Under the pieces are notes generated by a model that saw only the letters and a program-made list of their open reading frames with translations, made no database searches and was not told the origin of the DNA. Below are positions 8,381-17,484 of a DNA stretch of 64,000 nucleotides, piece by piece (within the stretch, counting starts at the first letter, position 1; every line of letters starts with the position of its first letter). Source of the stretch: Rothia sp. HMSC078H08. Lineage in GTDB: Bacteria; Actinomycetota; Actinomycetes; Actinomycetales; Micrococcaceae. A program made the translations under genes and the position numbers. The stretch is taken from contig NZ_KV795235.1 in assembly GCF_001808955.1 (NCBI RefSeq), forward strand, positions 62,001 through 126,000, in the 5' to 3' direction.

Positions 8381-9571
8381 ATGGTTCCCCCTGTCGCAGG
8401 AGAAGAGCAGAAGAACGTGCCGGATGCTAAGCGTTTTTCCGTGGATCGTTCCGCGGGACTTGCTGGCCAGTATCAAGTGGCATACAACCCTGAAGAGAAC
8501 GTTCTTTTTGTAAGTGGAAGCTATAACCACACAAAGACCCACGGCACTCTCTGCGCCACAATTGCTCGCATAAACGCGGATACCCTGCAGATTGAGCAGA
8601 CGGCTACTCTGCCCGTTATCCCGGAAAATAACCCCGAACTAGCAAACCTCTTCCAGGTTCAAGCTGCCTATGGGTTAGCCGCAGACAATGAACGGGGGCT
8701 TCTCTGGACCGGAGGAACCCGCACAAACTCGGTTACCGCATACTCCCAAAAGGACCTATCGCGCGTATGGGATTCTCTCGTTCTAGAAGTAGAGATGCTG
8801 ACTCCGCGTGAGCTATACGTCGCACCCAACGGTGCCGTACTCGTTACCGGAATGGGCGGCTACCAGGTGATTTCTGCACCCACCGCAGAGGGGGAACGTA
8901 GGGTTAGCCCCCTTCAAGGGGAAGGCCCTGCCATGCTACTAGGACCCGTAGCGGACGAAAGCCGTAGCCTCCTGTACATCCCGAATATTATGCGAGATGA
9001 AATCTGGGTTGTGGATATGAATACCTGGGAGCTTGCACGCAAGCTACCCGTAATTGGCGGGGAAGACGCCAATACTCCAGTCGGTGTTCACGGTGTGGAG
9101 ATTGATTCGACGCGCGGTGAACTATATGTCTCTGCGCAAGGGCGCGAGGGTAAGAATGGCGGTCTGTATGTTCTGAGCTTTGAGGGTGAGCACCTCGCTT
9201 ATCTTCCGTTCGGAAAGATGCCCACCGATATCTTGCTCGATGCAGAACGTCACCTGCTCTATGTTGCTGATTTCGGTGGCAAGGGGGAGGCGGCAGTTGC
9301 TGGTGGCGGAACTGTTACCGTCATTAATACGCTCAATCGAGCCATTATTGACACCGTGCAGGTGGCTCCCACCCGCATTAACCACCAGGTCCTGTTGAAG
9401 GACGGGAGTGTTATTGCTGTCGATAAAGCAGGAGACTACCCCGCAGCTGAGGTTCCCTACGTGCTGGATGCAAACTCTGGCGAATACTACGAGGCTGCAG
9501 AAGAGACTCGACCGGGAGAACCTCCTCGCCCTATCGTTCGTGACGGTATCGCGAAAGTATATATGCCCTAG
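8381..9571 (+). CDS. Propeller-only paralogue of the surface protein, without signal peptide or wall anchor
   Basis: 396 residues, with GGAG 6 nt before the ATG. It aligns colinearly with the propeller part of the 4674-7430 product: AGLAGQYQVAYNP against QGLPGQYQLAYSA, YGLAADNERGLLW against YGIAYDEATGYVW, TPRELYVAPNG against HPREVRIDPSS, GELYVSAQG against KEIYVSSQG, LLYVADFGG against LLYVTDYGT. It lacks the signal peptide, both C-terminal modules, the Pro-rich stalk and LANTG. Reading upstream in frame meets a stop at 8348 and no signal-like segment. It may be a cytoplasmic protein, a truncated duplicate or a decaying copy. TAAGGTGAGC at 8338 resembles a DtxR half-site overlapping a TATAAG -10. 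Confidence 0.7.
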   Translation: MVPPVAGEEQKNVPDAKRFSVDRSAGLAGQYQVAYNPEENVLFVSGSYNHTKTHGTLCATIARINADTLQIEQTATLPVIPENNPELANLFQVQAAYGLAADNERGLLWTGGTRTNSVTAYSQKDLSRVWDSLVLEVEMLTPRELYVAPNGAVLVTGMGGYQVISAPTAEGERRVSPLQGEGPAMLLGPVADESRSLLYIPNIMRDEIWVVDMNTWELARKLPVIGGEDANTPVGVHGVEIDSTRGELYVSAQGREGKNGGLYVLSFEGEHLAYLPFGKMPTDILLDAERHLLYVADFGGKGEAAVAGGGTVTVINTLNRAIIDTVQVAPTRINHQVLLKDGSVIAVDKAGDYPAAEVPYVLDANSGEYYEAAEETRPGEPPRPIVRDGIAKVYMP

Positions 9572-9764
9572 CTGATGAGTGAAGAGCGACTGAGAGCAGC
9601 TGATATATCAACGTAGTGCGTGCCGCGCTCTAGCCGCGCTCTAGCACTGTGCGTATGTCTGAGAGGTGGGGAGTAGGACCGGGGTGGTCTCTTGCCAGTA
9701 CTGCGGCAAGTCTGTCGTGGAGGGACATTAAAGCGTAGTAAAATATTAATATCTATCTTCTTTG

Positions 9765-9856
9765 TTTGACACATTGTTTGATAGATTTCTCGAGGCCCCT
9801 TCAGTTTCTTATGCGTCAGGAACTACACGAAGGGGCCTCCTGCTTTAAGTGTCAAA
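9765..9856. repeat. Inverted-repeat element with TTTGACAC/GTGTCAAA ends, also a likely terminator
   Basis: The outer octamers TTTGACAC and GTGTCAAA are exact complements. The inner arms GAGGCCCCTTC (9792-9802) and GAAGGGGCCTC (9829-9839) are an 11-bp perfect stem, extended by AGTTTC/GGAACT. TTGTTTGACACAT at its left end matches TTGTTTGACGCAT at 7882-7894 in 12 of 13 bases. The inner hairpin probably terminates the second propeller gene. Confidence 0.6.
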
Positions 9857-10252
9857 TAAGGGGCCTTCTCAATCGATGGTGATGTGGGGTATGGGGTTTT
9901 TGCTCTCTAAGCCCGGCTATCCCCAGAGATAGGGTGGAGGAGACTGAAATCATAGTCGGCAAACTCTTGCGCTACATACCTGCTTCCTGTACAGTGTTAA
10001 GACTGTGTGGCTGTATCCAAATAGCCGCACAACCACGGGCTTCTCGTGCCAGTGCATAATGCCGCTATTTACGGGTGGGATACGCCCGCTTCACGCGGGT
10101 CCAAATGCTTCTGGCATGGGTTTGCCCCAGGCGTTTCCGCTAACCCCTTCCATAGAGTTGGGGCCCGGGGCGTCAACCAATCCCGTAAAAATGTTCCGCA
10201 AGGCTGGCTCGCGCCTAAAGCGAGTCGGAACCGGCGAGACGACAGGAGAAAT
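9857..10252 (+). promoter_or_regulatory. Upstream region and promoter of the spc operon
   Basis: No gene is supported. The best promoter is TTGCGC (9967-9972), a 17-nt spacer, TACAGT (9990-9995), giving a leader of about 250 nt before rplN. The leader contains GC-rich complementary stretches such as CCCGCTTCACGCGGG near 10084 and is a candidate for ribosomal-protein autoregulation. A frame reading through the leader into rplN from 10046 is not credible as an N-terminal extension. Confidence 0.5.
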
Positions 10253-10624
10253 ATGATTCAGCAGGAGTCGCGACTGAAGGTCGCCGACAACACTGGTGCG
10301 AAGGAAATCCTGACCATCCGTGTTCTCGGTGGTTCCTCGCGTCGCTACGCAGGCATTGGCGACATCATTGTCGCAACCGTCAAGGATGCAATCCCCGGCG
10401 GTACCGTAAAGAAGGGTGACGTTGTCAAGGCAGTCGTCGTCCGCACCAAGAAGGAAACCCGTCGTCCCGACGGCTCCTACATCAAGTTCGACGAGAACTC
10501 CGCAGTGATCCTGAAGAACACTGATGGTGATCCCCGTGGTACCCGTATCTTCGGCCCCGTGGGTCGTGAGCTTCGCGACAAGAAGTTCATGAAGATCGTT
10601 TCGCTGGCTCCGGAGGTGCTCTAA
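10253..10624 (+). CDS. rplN: 50S ribosomal protein L14
   Basis: 123 residues from the ATG with GGAGAAAT just upstream. [19 protein letters not shown] is the canonical start, which rules out the longer frame opening at 10046. Further conserved segments are [24 protein letters not shown] and [17 protein letters not shown]14 forms an intersubunit bridge. It is the first gene of the spc cluster here. Confidence 0.97.
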   Translation: MIQQESRLKVADNTGAKEILTIRVLGGSSRRYAGIGDIIVATVKDAIPGGTVKKGDVVKAVVVRTKKETRRPDGSYIKFDENSAVILKNTDGDPRGTRIFGPVGRELRDKKFMKIVSLAPEVL

Positions 10625-10627
10625 TTC

Positions 10628-10963
10628 ATGGCTAAGATCAAGTCCGGCGACCTGGTTCAGGTTATTTCCGGTGCAGATAAGGGCAAGCAGGGCAAGGTTC
10701 TGAAGGTTCTCCCCAAGGAAAACCGCGTGATTGTTGAGGGCGTCAAGGTCGTCACCAAGCACACCAAGGCTAACCCCCTGACCGGCGCAGCAGGCGGCAT
10801 TCAGAAGGTTGAGGCACCGATCCACGTTTCTAACGTTGCGATTGTTGACCCCGAGACCAAGAAGCCGACCCGTGTTGGTTTCCGCCTCGAGACTGTAGAG
10901 CGTGACGGCAAGGAGCGCACCGTTCGCGTGCGCGTTGCTAAGCGTTCGGGTAAGGACATCTAA
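10628..10963 (+). CDS. rplX: 50S ribosomal protein L24
   Basis: 111 residues with the KOW motif [20 protein letters not shown] followed by [16 protein letters not shown]24 initiates 50S assembly. Its stop overlaps the rplE start by one base (TAATG). Confidence 0.96.
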   Translation: MAKIKSGDLVQVISGADKGKQGKVLKVLPKENRVIVEGVKVVTKHTKANPLTGAAGGIQKVEAPIHVSNVAIVDPETKKPTRVGFRLETVERDGKERTVRVRVAKRSGKDI

Positions 10964-11523
10964 TGACCGAAACCAAGATCACCCCCCGCTTCAAGACCAA
11001 GTACGCTGAGGTCGTCGTTCCCGCTCTGCAGGAAGAGTTCAAGTACGAGAACGTCATGCAGACCCCGAAGATCGTTAAGGTCGTCGTAAACATGGGTGTT
11101 GGCGAGGCAGCTCGCGACGCAAAGCTCATGGACGGCGCAATCCGCGATCTCACCGCAATCACCGGTCAGAAGCCGATTGTTACCCGCGCTAAGAAGTCCA
11201 TCGCACAGTTCAAGCTGCGCGAAGGTATGCCCATCGGCGCACACGTCACCCTGCGTGGCGACCGCATGTGGGAATTCCTGGACCGCCTCGTCACCCTGGC
11301 ACTGCCCCGAATCCGCGACTTCCGCGGCCTCTCGGACCGCCAGTTCGACGGTAATGGTAACTACACCTTCGGTCTGACCGAGCAGTCCATGTTCCACGAA
11401 ATCGATCAGGACTCGATCGACCGCGTGCGTGGTATGGACATCACCGTGGTGACCTCCGCGAAGACCGACGAAGAAGGCCGTGCAATCCTGAAGGCACTGG
11501 GCTTCCCGTTCAAGACCAACTAA
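10963..11523 (+). CDS. rplE: 50S ribosomal protein L5
   Basis: 186 residues containing [35 protein letters not shown] and [20 protein letters not shown]5 binds 5S rRNA and contacts the P-site tRNA. The next gene is rpsH; the S14 gene found at this point in many bacteria is absent, and the 73-nt gap is too short to hold it. Confidence 0.97.
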   Translation: MTETKITPRFKTKYAEVVVPALQEEFKYENVMQTPKIVKVVVNMGVGEAARDAKLMDGAIRDLTAITGQKPIVTRAKKSIAQFKLREGMPIGAHVTLRGDRMWEFLDRLVTLALPRIRDFRGLSDRQFDGNGNYTFGLTEQSMFHEIDQDSIDRVRGMDITVVTSAKTDEEGRAILKALGFPFKTN

Positions 11524-11596
11524 CGACTACGTTGTAGGTCCAGACCCCGTTACCGCGGGGTAGGGAAACCACAACGAGGAAGGGCTAAAGCCCACA

Positions 11597-11995
11597 ATGA
11601 CTATGACTGATCCGGTCGCAGATATGCTGACCCGTTTGCGTAACGCAAACTCCGCATACCACGACACCGTATCCATGCCCTACTCCAAGCTGAAGGCTCG
11701 CATTGCTGAGATCCTGAAGGCTGAGGGCTACATCGCCGACGTGAAGGTTGAGGATGCAAAGGTCGGCAAGACCCTGACCCTCGTCCTCAAGTACGGTCCG
11801 TCCCGCGAGCGTTCCATCGCTGGCGTGCGTCGTATTTCCAAGCCGGGCCTGCGTACCTACGCAAAGTCCACCAACCTGCCCCAGGTTCTGGGTGGCCTCG
11901 GCATCGCAATCCTGTCCACCTCTTCGGGTCTGCTCACTGACAAGCAGGCTGCGAAGAAGGGCGTGGGCGGCGAAGTCATCGCTTACATCTGGTAG
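11597..11995 (+). CDS. rpsH: 30S ribosomal protein S8
   Basis: 132 residues: [34 protein letters not shown], and the C-terminal [22 protein letters not shown]8 is a primary 16S binder and, in E. coli, the repressor of the spc operon. ATG codons at 11597 and 11603 are both possible starts; GAGGAAGG lies upstream, somewhat distant from either. Confidence 0.96.
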   Translation: MTMTDPVADMLTRLRNANSAYHDTVSMPYSKLKARIAEILKAEGYIADVKVEDAKVGKTLTLVLKYGPSRERSIAGVRRISKPGLRTYAKSTNLPQVLGGLGIAILSTSSGLLTDKQAAKKGVGGEVIAYIW

Positions 11996-12022
11996 TCGGT
12001 TAGAAGAGAAAGGAAGAGAATA

Positions 12023-12559
12023 ATGTCACGTATTGGACGTCTCCCCATCTCGGTTCCCGCCGGCGTTGAGGTTAAGGTCGATGGCAACCTGGTTACCGTT
12101 AAGGGCCCGAAGGGCGAGCTCTCCCACAAGGTAGCTTCCCCCATCACCGTGGCTCTGAACGAAAACGAGATCGTTGTATCTCGTCCGAACGACGAGCGCC
12201 TGTCTCGCTCGCTGCACGGTCTGACTCGTACCCTGATTCAGAACCTGATTATCGGCGTTACCTCCGGCTACGAAAAGAAGCTGGAAATCGTTGGTACCGG
12301 TTACCGTGTGACCCCGAAGGGTAACGACCTGGAGTTCGCTCTGGGCTACTCCCACCCGATCAACATCACCGCTCCCGAGGGTATTACCTTCGCAGTGGAG
12401 GGTGCTAACAAGCTGACCGTGTCGGGTATCGACAAGCAGCTCGTTGGTCAGGTTGCAGCAAACATTCGTGGTCTGCGTAAGCCCGATCCCTACAAGGGTA
12501 AGGGTGTTCGCTACGCAGGTGAGCACATCCGCCGCAAGGTCGGAAAGGCTGGTAAGTAA
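12023..12559 (+). CDS. rplF: 50S ribosomal protein L6
   Basis: 178 residues with the two L6 domains: [17 protein letters not shown] at the start and the signature [19 protein letters not shown] at the end. GAAAGGAAGAG precedes the ATG. L6 lies near the sarcin-ricin loop. Confidence 0.97.
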   Translation: MSRIGRLPISVPAGVEVKVDGNLVTVKGPKGELSHKVASPITVALNENEIVVSRPNDERLSRSLHGLTRTLIQNLIIGVTSGYEKKLEIVGTGYRVTPKGNDLEFALGYSHPINITAPEGITFAVEGANKLTVSGIDKQLVGQVAANIRGLRKPDPYKGKGVRYAGEHIRRKVGKAGK

Positions 12560-12561
12560 AC

Positions 12562-12921
12562 ATGGCTATCAAGTCGAAGGCAGCGCAGCGTGCACGTCGT
12601 CACGCTCGCATCCGCAAGTACGTTTCGGGTACCGCTGCGCGTCCGCGCCTGTGCGTCACCCGTTCGACCCGTCACATGTTCGTTCAGGTTATCGACGATG
12701 TCAAGGGCGTAACCCTGGCATCCGCTTCCACCATGGAAGCAGAGCTGCGTGCAGCTGACCTGGACAAGACCGCTAAGGCAAAGCGCGTTGGTGAGCTCGT
12801 AGCAGAGCGCGCCAAGGCAGCTGGTGTTGAGGCAGTCGTGTTCGACCGCGGTGGTAACAAGTACCACGGCCGTGTTGCAGCCGTTGCTGACGGTGCACGC
12901 GAGGGAGGTCTTGCACTCTAA
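12562..12921 (+). CDS. rplR: 50S ribosomal protein L18
   Basis: 119 residues with [21 protein letters not shown] in register and a C-terminal [21 protein letters not shown], both family hallmarks of this 5S rRNA-binding protein. Its stop overlaps the rpsE start (TAATG). Confidence 0.96.
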   Translation: MAIKSKAAQRARRHARIRKYVSGTAARPRLCVTRSTRHMFVQVIDDVKGVTLASASTMEAELRAADLDKTAKAKRVGELVAERAKAAGVEAVVFDRGGNKYHGRVAAVADGAREGGLAL

Positions 12922-13595
12922 TGAGCGAGCAGAACGTAAAGGAAACTCAGGTGAGCGAAGCAGTAGTAGCTGAAACCGCTGAGACCTCCAACCAGCGCGA
13001 GGAGCGCCGCAACAACCGCGGCGAGCGTCGTGGCCGTGGTGAGCGCCGTAACAACCGCGCTCGCGAGGAGGAGAAGGACAAGTACATCGAGCGCGTTGTG
13101 ACCATCAACCGCGTTTCCAAGGTCGTCAAGGGTGGTCGTCGCTTCAGCTTCACCGCACTGGTCGTCGTTGGTGACGGTAACGGCCTGGTCGGCGTTGGCT
13201 ACGGTAAGGCTAAGGAAGTTCCCGCAGCAATCTCCAAGGGTGTCGAGGAAGCAAAGAAGAACTTCTTCCGCGTTCCCCGCATCGAAGGCCGCACCATCCC
13301 GCACCGTGTGCAGGGTGAGGCAGCTGCAGGCGTTGTGATGCTCCGCCCGGCAACCGCTGGTACCGGTGTTATCGCAGGTGGCCCCGTGCGTGCAGTACTC
13401 GAGTGCGCAGGCATTCACGACGTGCTGTCCAAGTCGCTCGGTTCCTCCAACCAGATCAACATCGTTCACGCAACTGTTGCAGCACTCAAGGAGCTCGAGG
13501 AGCCCCTGGCAGTGGCAGCCCGCCGTGGCCTGCCCACCGATGAGGTTATCCCCAGCTACCTGCGCAACACCAAGTCTGAAAAGGCAGGTGCGTAG
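12921..13595 (+). CDS. rpsE: 30S ribosomal protein S5
   Basis: 224 residues. The core starts near residue 53 with [21 protein letters not shown] and includes [16 protein letters not shown] and [11 protein letters not shown]. It is preceded by about 50 residues of acidic then RG/RN-rich sequence, an extension common in Actinobacteria. S5 affects translational fidelity and spectinomycin sensitivity. Confidence 0.96.
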   Translation: MSEQNVKETQVSEAVVAETAETSNQREERRNNRGERRGRGERRNNRAREEEKDKYIERVVTINRVSKVVKGGRRFSFTALVVVGDGNGLVGVGYGKAKEVPAAISKGVEEAKKNFFRVPRIEGRTIPHRVQGEAAAGVVMLRPATAGTGVIAGGPVRAVLECAGIHDVLSKSLGSSNQINIVHATVAALKELEEPLAVAARRGLPTDEVIPSYLRNTKSEKAGA

Positions 13596-13597
13596 TA

Positions 13598-13804
13598 ATG
13601 GCCAAGCGTATTCAGCCCAGCGACGCAAAGCTGGAAATCACCCAGGTCAAGTCCTATGTTGGTCAGAAGCAGAACATGCGCGACACCCTGCGTTCCCTGG
13701 GCCTCAAGCGCCCCGGCAACAAGGTAGTCCGCACTGCTGACCCCGTCACCGTTGGCATGGTTAACACCGTTGCTCACCTGGTGAAGGTTGAGGAGGTCAA
13801 GTAA
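13598..13804 (+). CDS. rpmD: 50S ribosomal protein L30
   Basis: 68 residues; [20 protein letters not shown] and [20 protein letters not shown] are the L30 core. It is slightly longer than the 58-residue E. coli protein because of a [10 protein letters not shown]-terminus. It lies between rpsE (2 nt) and rplO (2 nt). Confidence 0.95.
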   Translation: MAKRIQPSDAKLEITQVKSYVGQKQNMRDTLRSLGLKRPGNKVVRTADPVTVGMVNTVAHLVKVEEVK

Positions 13805-13806
13805 AG

Positions 13807-14253
13807 ATGGCAGAAGCTATCAAGATTCACGATCTGCGCCCGGCACCGGGTGCCCACAAGGCAAAGACCCGCGTTGGCCGCGGTGAAGGCTCCAAGGGTA
13901 AGACCGCAGGTCGCGGTACCAAGGGTACCAAGGCACGTTACCAGGTTCGTGCAGGCTTCGAAGGCGGCCAGCTGCCGCTGCACATGCGCCTGCCGAAGCT
14001 GCGCGGCTTCAAGAACCCCTTCCGCACCGAGTACCAGGTTGTTAACCTGGACCGCATCCAGGAACTGTTCCCCAACGGTGGCGACGTCACCGTCGAGGCA
14101 CTGGTTGCTAAGGGTGCCGTTCGCAAGAACGAGCTCGTGAAGGTTCTGGGCAACGGCGAAATCTCCGTCAAGGTGAACGTTGTTGTTGACAAGGCATCGG
14201 CTTCCGCTATTGAGAAGATCGAGGCCGCTGGCGGTTCTGTAACCGTTAAGTAG
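13807..14253 (+). CDS. rplO: 50S ribosomal protein L15
   Basis: 148 residues: [20 protein letters not shown], the glycine-rich [17 protein letters not shown] loop, [18 protein letters not shown], and a C-terminal globular domain ending [13 protein letters not shown]15 is a late 50S assembly protein. A terminator follows directly, separating it from secY. Confidence 0.96.
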   Translation: MAEAIKIHDLRPAPGAHKAKTRVGRGEGSKGKTAGRGTKGTKARYQVRAGFEGGQLPLHMRLPKLRGFKNPFRTEYQVVNLDRIQELFPNGGDVTVEALVAKGAVRKNELVKVLGNGEISVKVNVVVDKASASAIEKIEAAGGSVTVK

Positions 14254-14266
14254 TCTTCAAGACGAG

Positions 14267-14303
14267 AAAGCCCCCGTCCGTACACTGTACGGCGGGGGCT
14301 TTT
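14267..14303 (+). terminator. Intrinsic terminator after rplO
   Basis: The stem AAAGCCCCCG-T-CCGTACA pairs with TGTACGG-C-GGGGGCTTT and runs into five Ts. It ends the spc operon before secY, so secY needs its own promoter in the following 230 nt. Confidence 0.9.
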
Positions 14304-14350
14304 TGCTGCTCGGAAAGACTCACAACGGGATATATTCCTGTATTCGTATA

Positions 14351-14387
14351 TTTGAACGCTTGGTGTGCGCCACATTTGGCGTTCAAA
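14351..14387. repeat. Inverted repeat between rplO and secY
   Basis: TTTGAACGC and GCGTTCAAA are perfect 9-bp arms around an internal TGGTG/CCACA stem, followed by AAAAATC. It may be a second, backup terminator or an operator near the secY promoter; the sequence alone does not decide. Confidence 0.45.
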
Positions 14388-14533
14388 AATCACGCTAAGA
14401 GAATATAAAAGCTACATAATCTGCTAGGGAGTTATCGTTACCCGCTCCAAACACGATAGACTGGAAGATGTGTTTACTGCGCCCTAAAACTCTTTGAGAG
14501 GGATGGGCGCCCCATAGACTTACAGGAGGACAT

Positions 14534-15841
14534 GTGCTGAGCGCATTCGGGCGAGTCGTCAAGACCGCCGATTTGCGGCGTAAGCTGCTGTTTACCCTGG
14601 CAATGATTGTGCTGTACCGCGTGGGCACTTTCATCCCCGCGCCAGGCGTTTCCTACGGAAATGTACAGCAGTGTCTGAACGCCAATGTTACAAGCGGTGG
14701 CGTCTACGATATCGTCAACCTCTTCAGTGGTGGCGCACTGCTGCAGCTTTCGATCTTTGCCCTCGGCGTGATGCCGTACATTACCGCGTCCATTATCATC
14801 CAGCTGCTACGCGTGGTCATCCCGCGATTCCAGGAGCTGCACGATGAGGGCGCGCAGGGTCAGGCAAAGCTCACCCAGTACACCCGCTACCTGACCATCG
14901 CTCTTGCTCTGCTGAATGCAACCACCATCGTCTCGATGGCACGCTCTGGCGTTCTGCTGGGTAACTGCCCGGGCATCATCCCCCAGGACGACGTACTGCA
15001 CATCCTGCTGATTATCGTCACCCTGTGTGCAGGTACCACCGTCATCATGTGGATGGGTGAGCAGATTACCGAGCGTGGCGTCGGCAACGGTATGTCCCTG
15101 CTGATCTTCACCTCCATCGCTTCCTCCTTCCCGAGCGCTCTGGGCTCCATCCAGCGCACCCACGGTTGGGGTATCTTCGCGGCTGTCTGCGGTATTGGCC
15201 TGCTGGTCATGCTTGCCGTGGTCTACGTGGAACAGTCCGTTCGCCGTATCCCCGTGCAGTATGCAAAGCGCATGATTGGTCGACGCACCATTGGCGGCAC
15301 CAGCACCTACATCCCGCTGAAGGTCAACATGGCCGGCGTGATCCCGCTGATCTTCGCGTCCTCCCTGCTGACCCTGCCCGGCCTGATTGCCCAGTTCAAC
15401 ACCCCCACCGACGGCTCCACCCCGCCGGACTGGGTCAACTGGATTAACGCATACCTGGTGCGCGGCGATCACCCGCTGTACATTGCTCTCTACTTCTTCA
15501 TGATTATTGGCTTCGCGTACTTCTACGTGGCGGTCACCTTCGACCCGGTAGAAGTAGCGGACAATATGAAGAAGTACGGTGGCTTCATTCCCGGCATCCG
15601 TGCGGGTAAGCCCACCGCGCGTTACCTCAGCTACGTACTCAACCGAATTACGTTGCCTGGCGCACTTTACCTGGGTGTAATTTCCATGATTCCCCTGGTA
15701 GCGCTTATCCTATTCAACGCAAACCAGAATTTCCCGTTCGGCGGCGCCTCGCTGCTGATCGTGGTGGGTGTTGGTCTTGATACTCTCAAGCAGATCAACG
15801 CTCAGCTCCAACAACGAAACTACGAAGGACTGCTCCGATGA
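14534..15841 (+). CDS. secY: Protein translocase subunit SecY
   Basis: 435 residues with ten predicted membrane segments. The N-terminal LSAFGRVVKTADLRRKLLFTL and the ITERGVGNGMSLLIF and GVIPLIFASSLLTLP blocks are SecY signatures. The start is GTG at 14534 with GGAGGA just upstream; the overlapping ATG at 14532 hits a stop after two codons. SecY is the channel of the SecYEG translocon. It overlaps adk by 4 nt (ATGA). Confidence 0.96.
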   Translation: MLSAFGRVVKTADLRRKLLFTLAMIVLYRVGTFIPAPGVSYGNVQQCLNANVTSGGVYDIVNLFSGGALLQLSIFALGVMPYITASIIIQLLRVVIPRFQELHDEGAQGQAKLTQYTRYLTIALALLNATTIVSMARSGVLLGNCPGIIPQDDVLHILLIIVTLCAGTTVIMWMGEQITERGVGNGMSLLIFTSIASSFPSALGSIQRTHGWGIFAAVCGIGLLVMLAVVYVEQSVRRIPVQYAKRMIGRRTIGGTSTYIPLKVNMAGVIPLIFASSLLTLPGLIAQFNTPTDGSTPPDWVNWINAYLVRGDHPLYIALYFFMIIGFAYFYVAVTFDPVEVADNMKKYGGFIPGIRAGKPTARYLSYVLNRITLPGALYLGVISMIPLVALILFNANQNFPFGGASLLIVVGVGLDTLKQINAQLQQRNYEGLLR

Positions 15842-16401
15842 ACCGTCTGCTCATCGTCGGCCCTCCCGGTGCAGGTAAGGGCACCCAGGCCGTCAAGATC
15901 GCTGAAGCGCTGAAGATTCCCGCGATTTCCACCGGTGATATCTTCCGTAAGAACATCAAGGAAGAGACCGAGCTGGGCAAGGAAGCGAAGTCGTACATCG
16001 ACTCCGGCAACCTGGTTCCCGACTCTGTCACCAACAACATGGTGCGCGCACGTCTGGAGGAAAGCGACGTCGTCAACGGCTTCCTGCTCGACGGCTACCC
16101 CCGCAACACCTCCCAGGTGCACGAGCTAGACTCCATCCTCGAAGCCAAGGGTGAGAAGATCGATCGAGTTCTCCTGCTGGTTGCAGACAACGACGAACTC
16201 GTTGAGCGTCTGCTCAACCGCGCAGCAGAGCAGGGTCGTACCGATGACAACGAAGAGGTCATTCGTCACCGCCTGAAGGTCTACGAAGAAGAGACCGCAC
16301 CGCTGATCGCAATCTACCGCGAACGCGGCATCGTCAAGGAAGTTAACGGCCTCGGCGAGATTGCTGAAGTCACCGAGCGCATCCTCGACGCTCTGAAGTA
16401 A
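15838..16401 (+). CDS. adk: Adenylate kinase
   Basis: 187 residues. P-loop GPPGAGKGT at 8-16, AMP-site STGDIFRKNI, and LLDGYPRNTSQ for the LID-hinge Arg. The LID is the short form, as in other actinobacterial Adk. It catalyses ATP + AMP = 2 ADP. Its ATG overlaps the secY stop, the usual coupling of these genes. Confidence 0.96.
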   Translation: MNRLLIVGPPGAGKGTQAVKIAEALKIPAISTGDIFRKNIKEETELGKEAKSYIDSGNLVPDSVTNNMVRARLEESDVVNGFLLDGYPRNTSQVHELDSILEAKGEKIDRVLLLVADNDELVERLLNRAAEQGRTDDNEEVIRHRLKVYEEETAPLIAIYRERGIVKEVNGLGEIAEVTERILDALK

Positions 16402-16408
16402 TCTTCTG

Positions 16409-16464
16409 CTGTACCCCCGCAATTTGAGGTGCATGATGCATCACAAAGACTTGCGGGGGTACAG
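16409..16464 (+). terminator. Hairpin between adk and map
   Basis: The 14-bp arms CTGTACCCCCGCAA and TTGCGGGGGTACAG match perfectly around a 28-nt loop containing a second small palindrome (TGCATGATGCA). No T-run follows, so it is either a Rho-assisted stop or an mRNA-processing or stability structure. Confidence 0.6.
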
Positions 16465-16520
16465 TGCTGTCTGTAGAGTTCTAAGCTTGGGCGCACCGCC
16501 CCTATACCTAAGGAGCCAGA

Positions 16521-17360
16521 ATGGCACGAGTCGAAATTAAAACCAATGCACAGCTTCAGCAGATGGCTCGTGCAGGAGTCATCACCAGCCGCGCGCTCGA
16601 TGCGGCAGTGGCGGCAGCTCGCCCCGGCGCAACCACCGCAGAGGTGAACGCCGCTTTTGAACGCACCATGCTGGAACTGGGTGGCACCTCCAACTTCTAC
16701 GGCTACTACGACTACCCGGCAACCGTATGCACCTCCGTCAACCATGAGGTCGTTCACGGCATCCCCGGCGACTACGTGCTCAAGGACGGCGACATCCTTT
16801 CTATCGACGGTGGCGCATACGTTATCGACCCCGCAACCAACCGCCAGTGGCACGGCGACTCGGCACGTACTGTGCTGGTCGGTGACAATGTGAGCGAAGC
16901 ACGCGCAGAGCTCTCCGCCATCACTCGCGAGGCAATGTGGCACGGCATCGCCGCTCTGGCAACCGCAAAGAAGGTCGGCGAAATCGGCCTTGCCATCGAA
17001 GCATATGTGACCGAAGAATACGGCGATAAGTACGGCATTATTGAAGACTACGTGGGCCACGGCATCGGTTCCCAGATGCATATGGCACCGGACGTACTGA
17101 ACTACGCAGTGCGTGACATGGGGCCGAAGATCAAGCCCGGCATGGCTTTCGCTATTGAGCCGATGCTTGTGACTGGTTCCATCGAGACCAAGGTGCTCTC
17201 CGACGACTGGACCGTTGTAACCGTTGACGGCTCCGATGCCTGCCAGTGGGAGCACTCCGTTGCTGTGCATAGCGAAGGTATCTGGGTCCTGACTGCAGAA
17301 GACGGTGGTGCAAGCGAACTTGCTCGCTTTGGCGTAACCCCGGTTCCGATCCCCGCCTAA
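16521..17360 (+). CDS. map: Type I methionine aminopeptidase
   Basis: 279 residues of the M24A family. The metal ligands sit in the usual motifs: DGGAYV and GDSARTVLV (two Asp), HGIGSQMH (His), AIEPML (Glu) and WEHSVAVH (Glu). It removes N-terminal Met from nascent proteins, fitting its place beside ribosomal genes. AAGGAG precedes the ATG. Confidence 0.95.
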   Translation: MARVEIKTNAQLQQMARAGVITSRALDAAVAAARPGATTAEVNAAFERTMLELGGTSNFYGYYDYPATVCTSVNHEVVHGIPGDYVLKDGDILSIDGGAYVIDPATNRQWHGDSARTVLVGDNVSEARAELSAITREAMWHGIAALATAKKVGEIGLAIEAYVTEEYGDKYGIIEDYVGHGIGSQMHMAPDVLNYAVRDMGPKIKPGMAFAIEPMLVTGSIETKVLSDDWTVVTVDGSDACQWEHSVAVHSEGIWVLTAEDGGASELARFGVTPVPIPA

Positions 17361-17484
17361 GTCCCACCACTAGGGGAGGGGTATCCACCTTTAGCTGCCC
17401 CACCTCCACCCGAAGAAACCGGCGAATCCGGTCCGGTGCGTGATAGCGCATCCGAAAGCATCCACATCACAAGGAAGAAGCTCC

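Noticed and set aside
10046..10252. In-frame N-terminal extension of rplN by 69 residues
   Set aside because: L14 proteins start at the [15 protein letters not shown] motif, GGAGAA lies just before that ATG, and the extension reads a structured leader.
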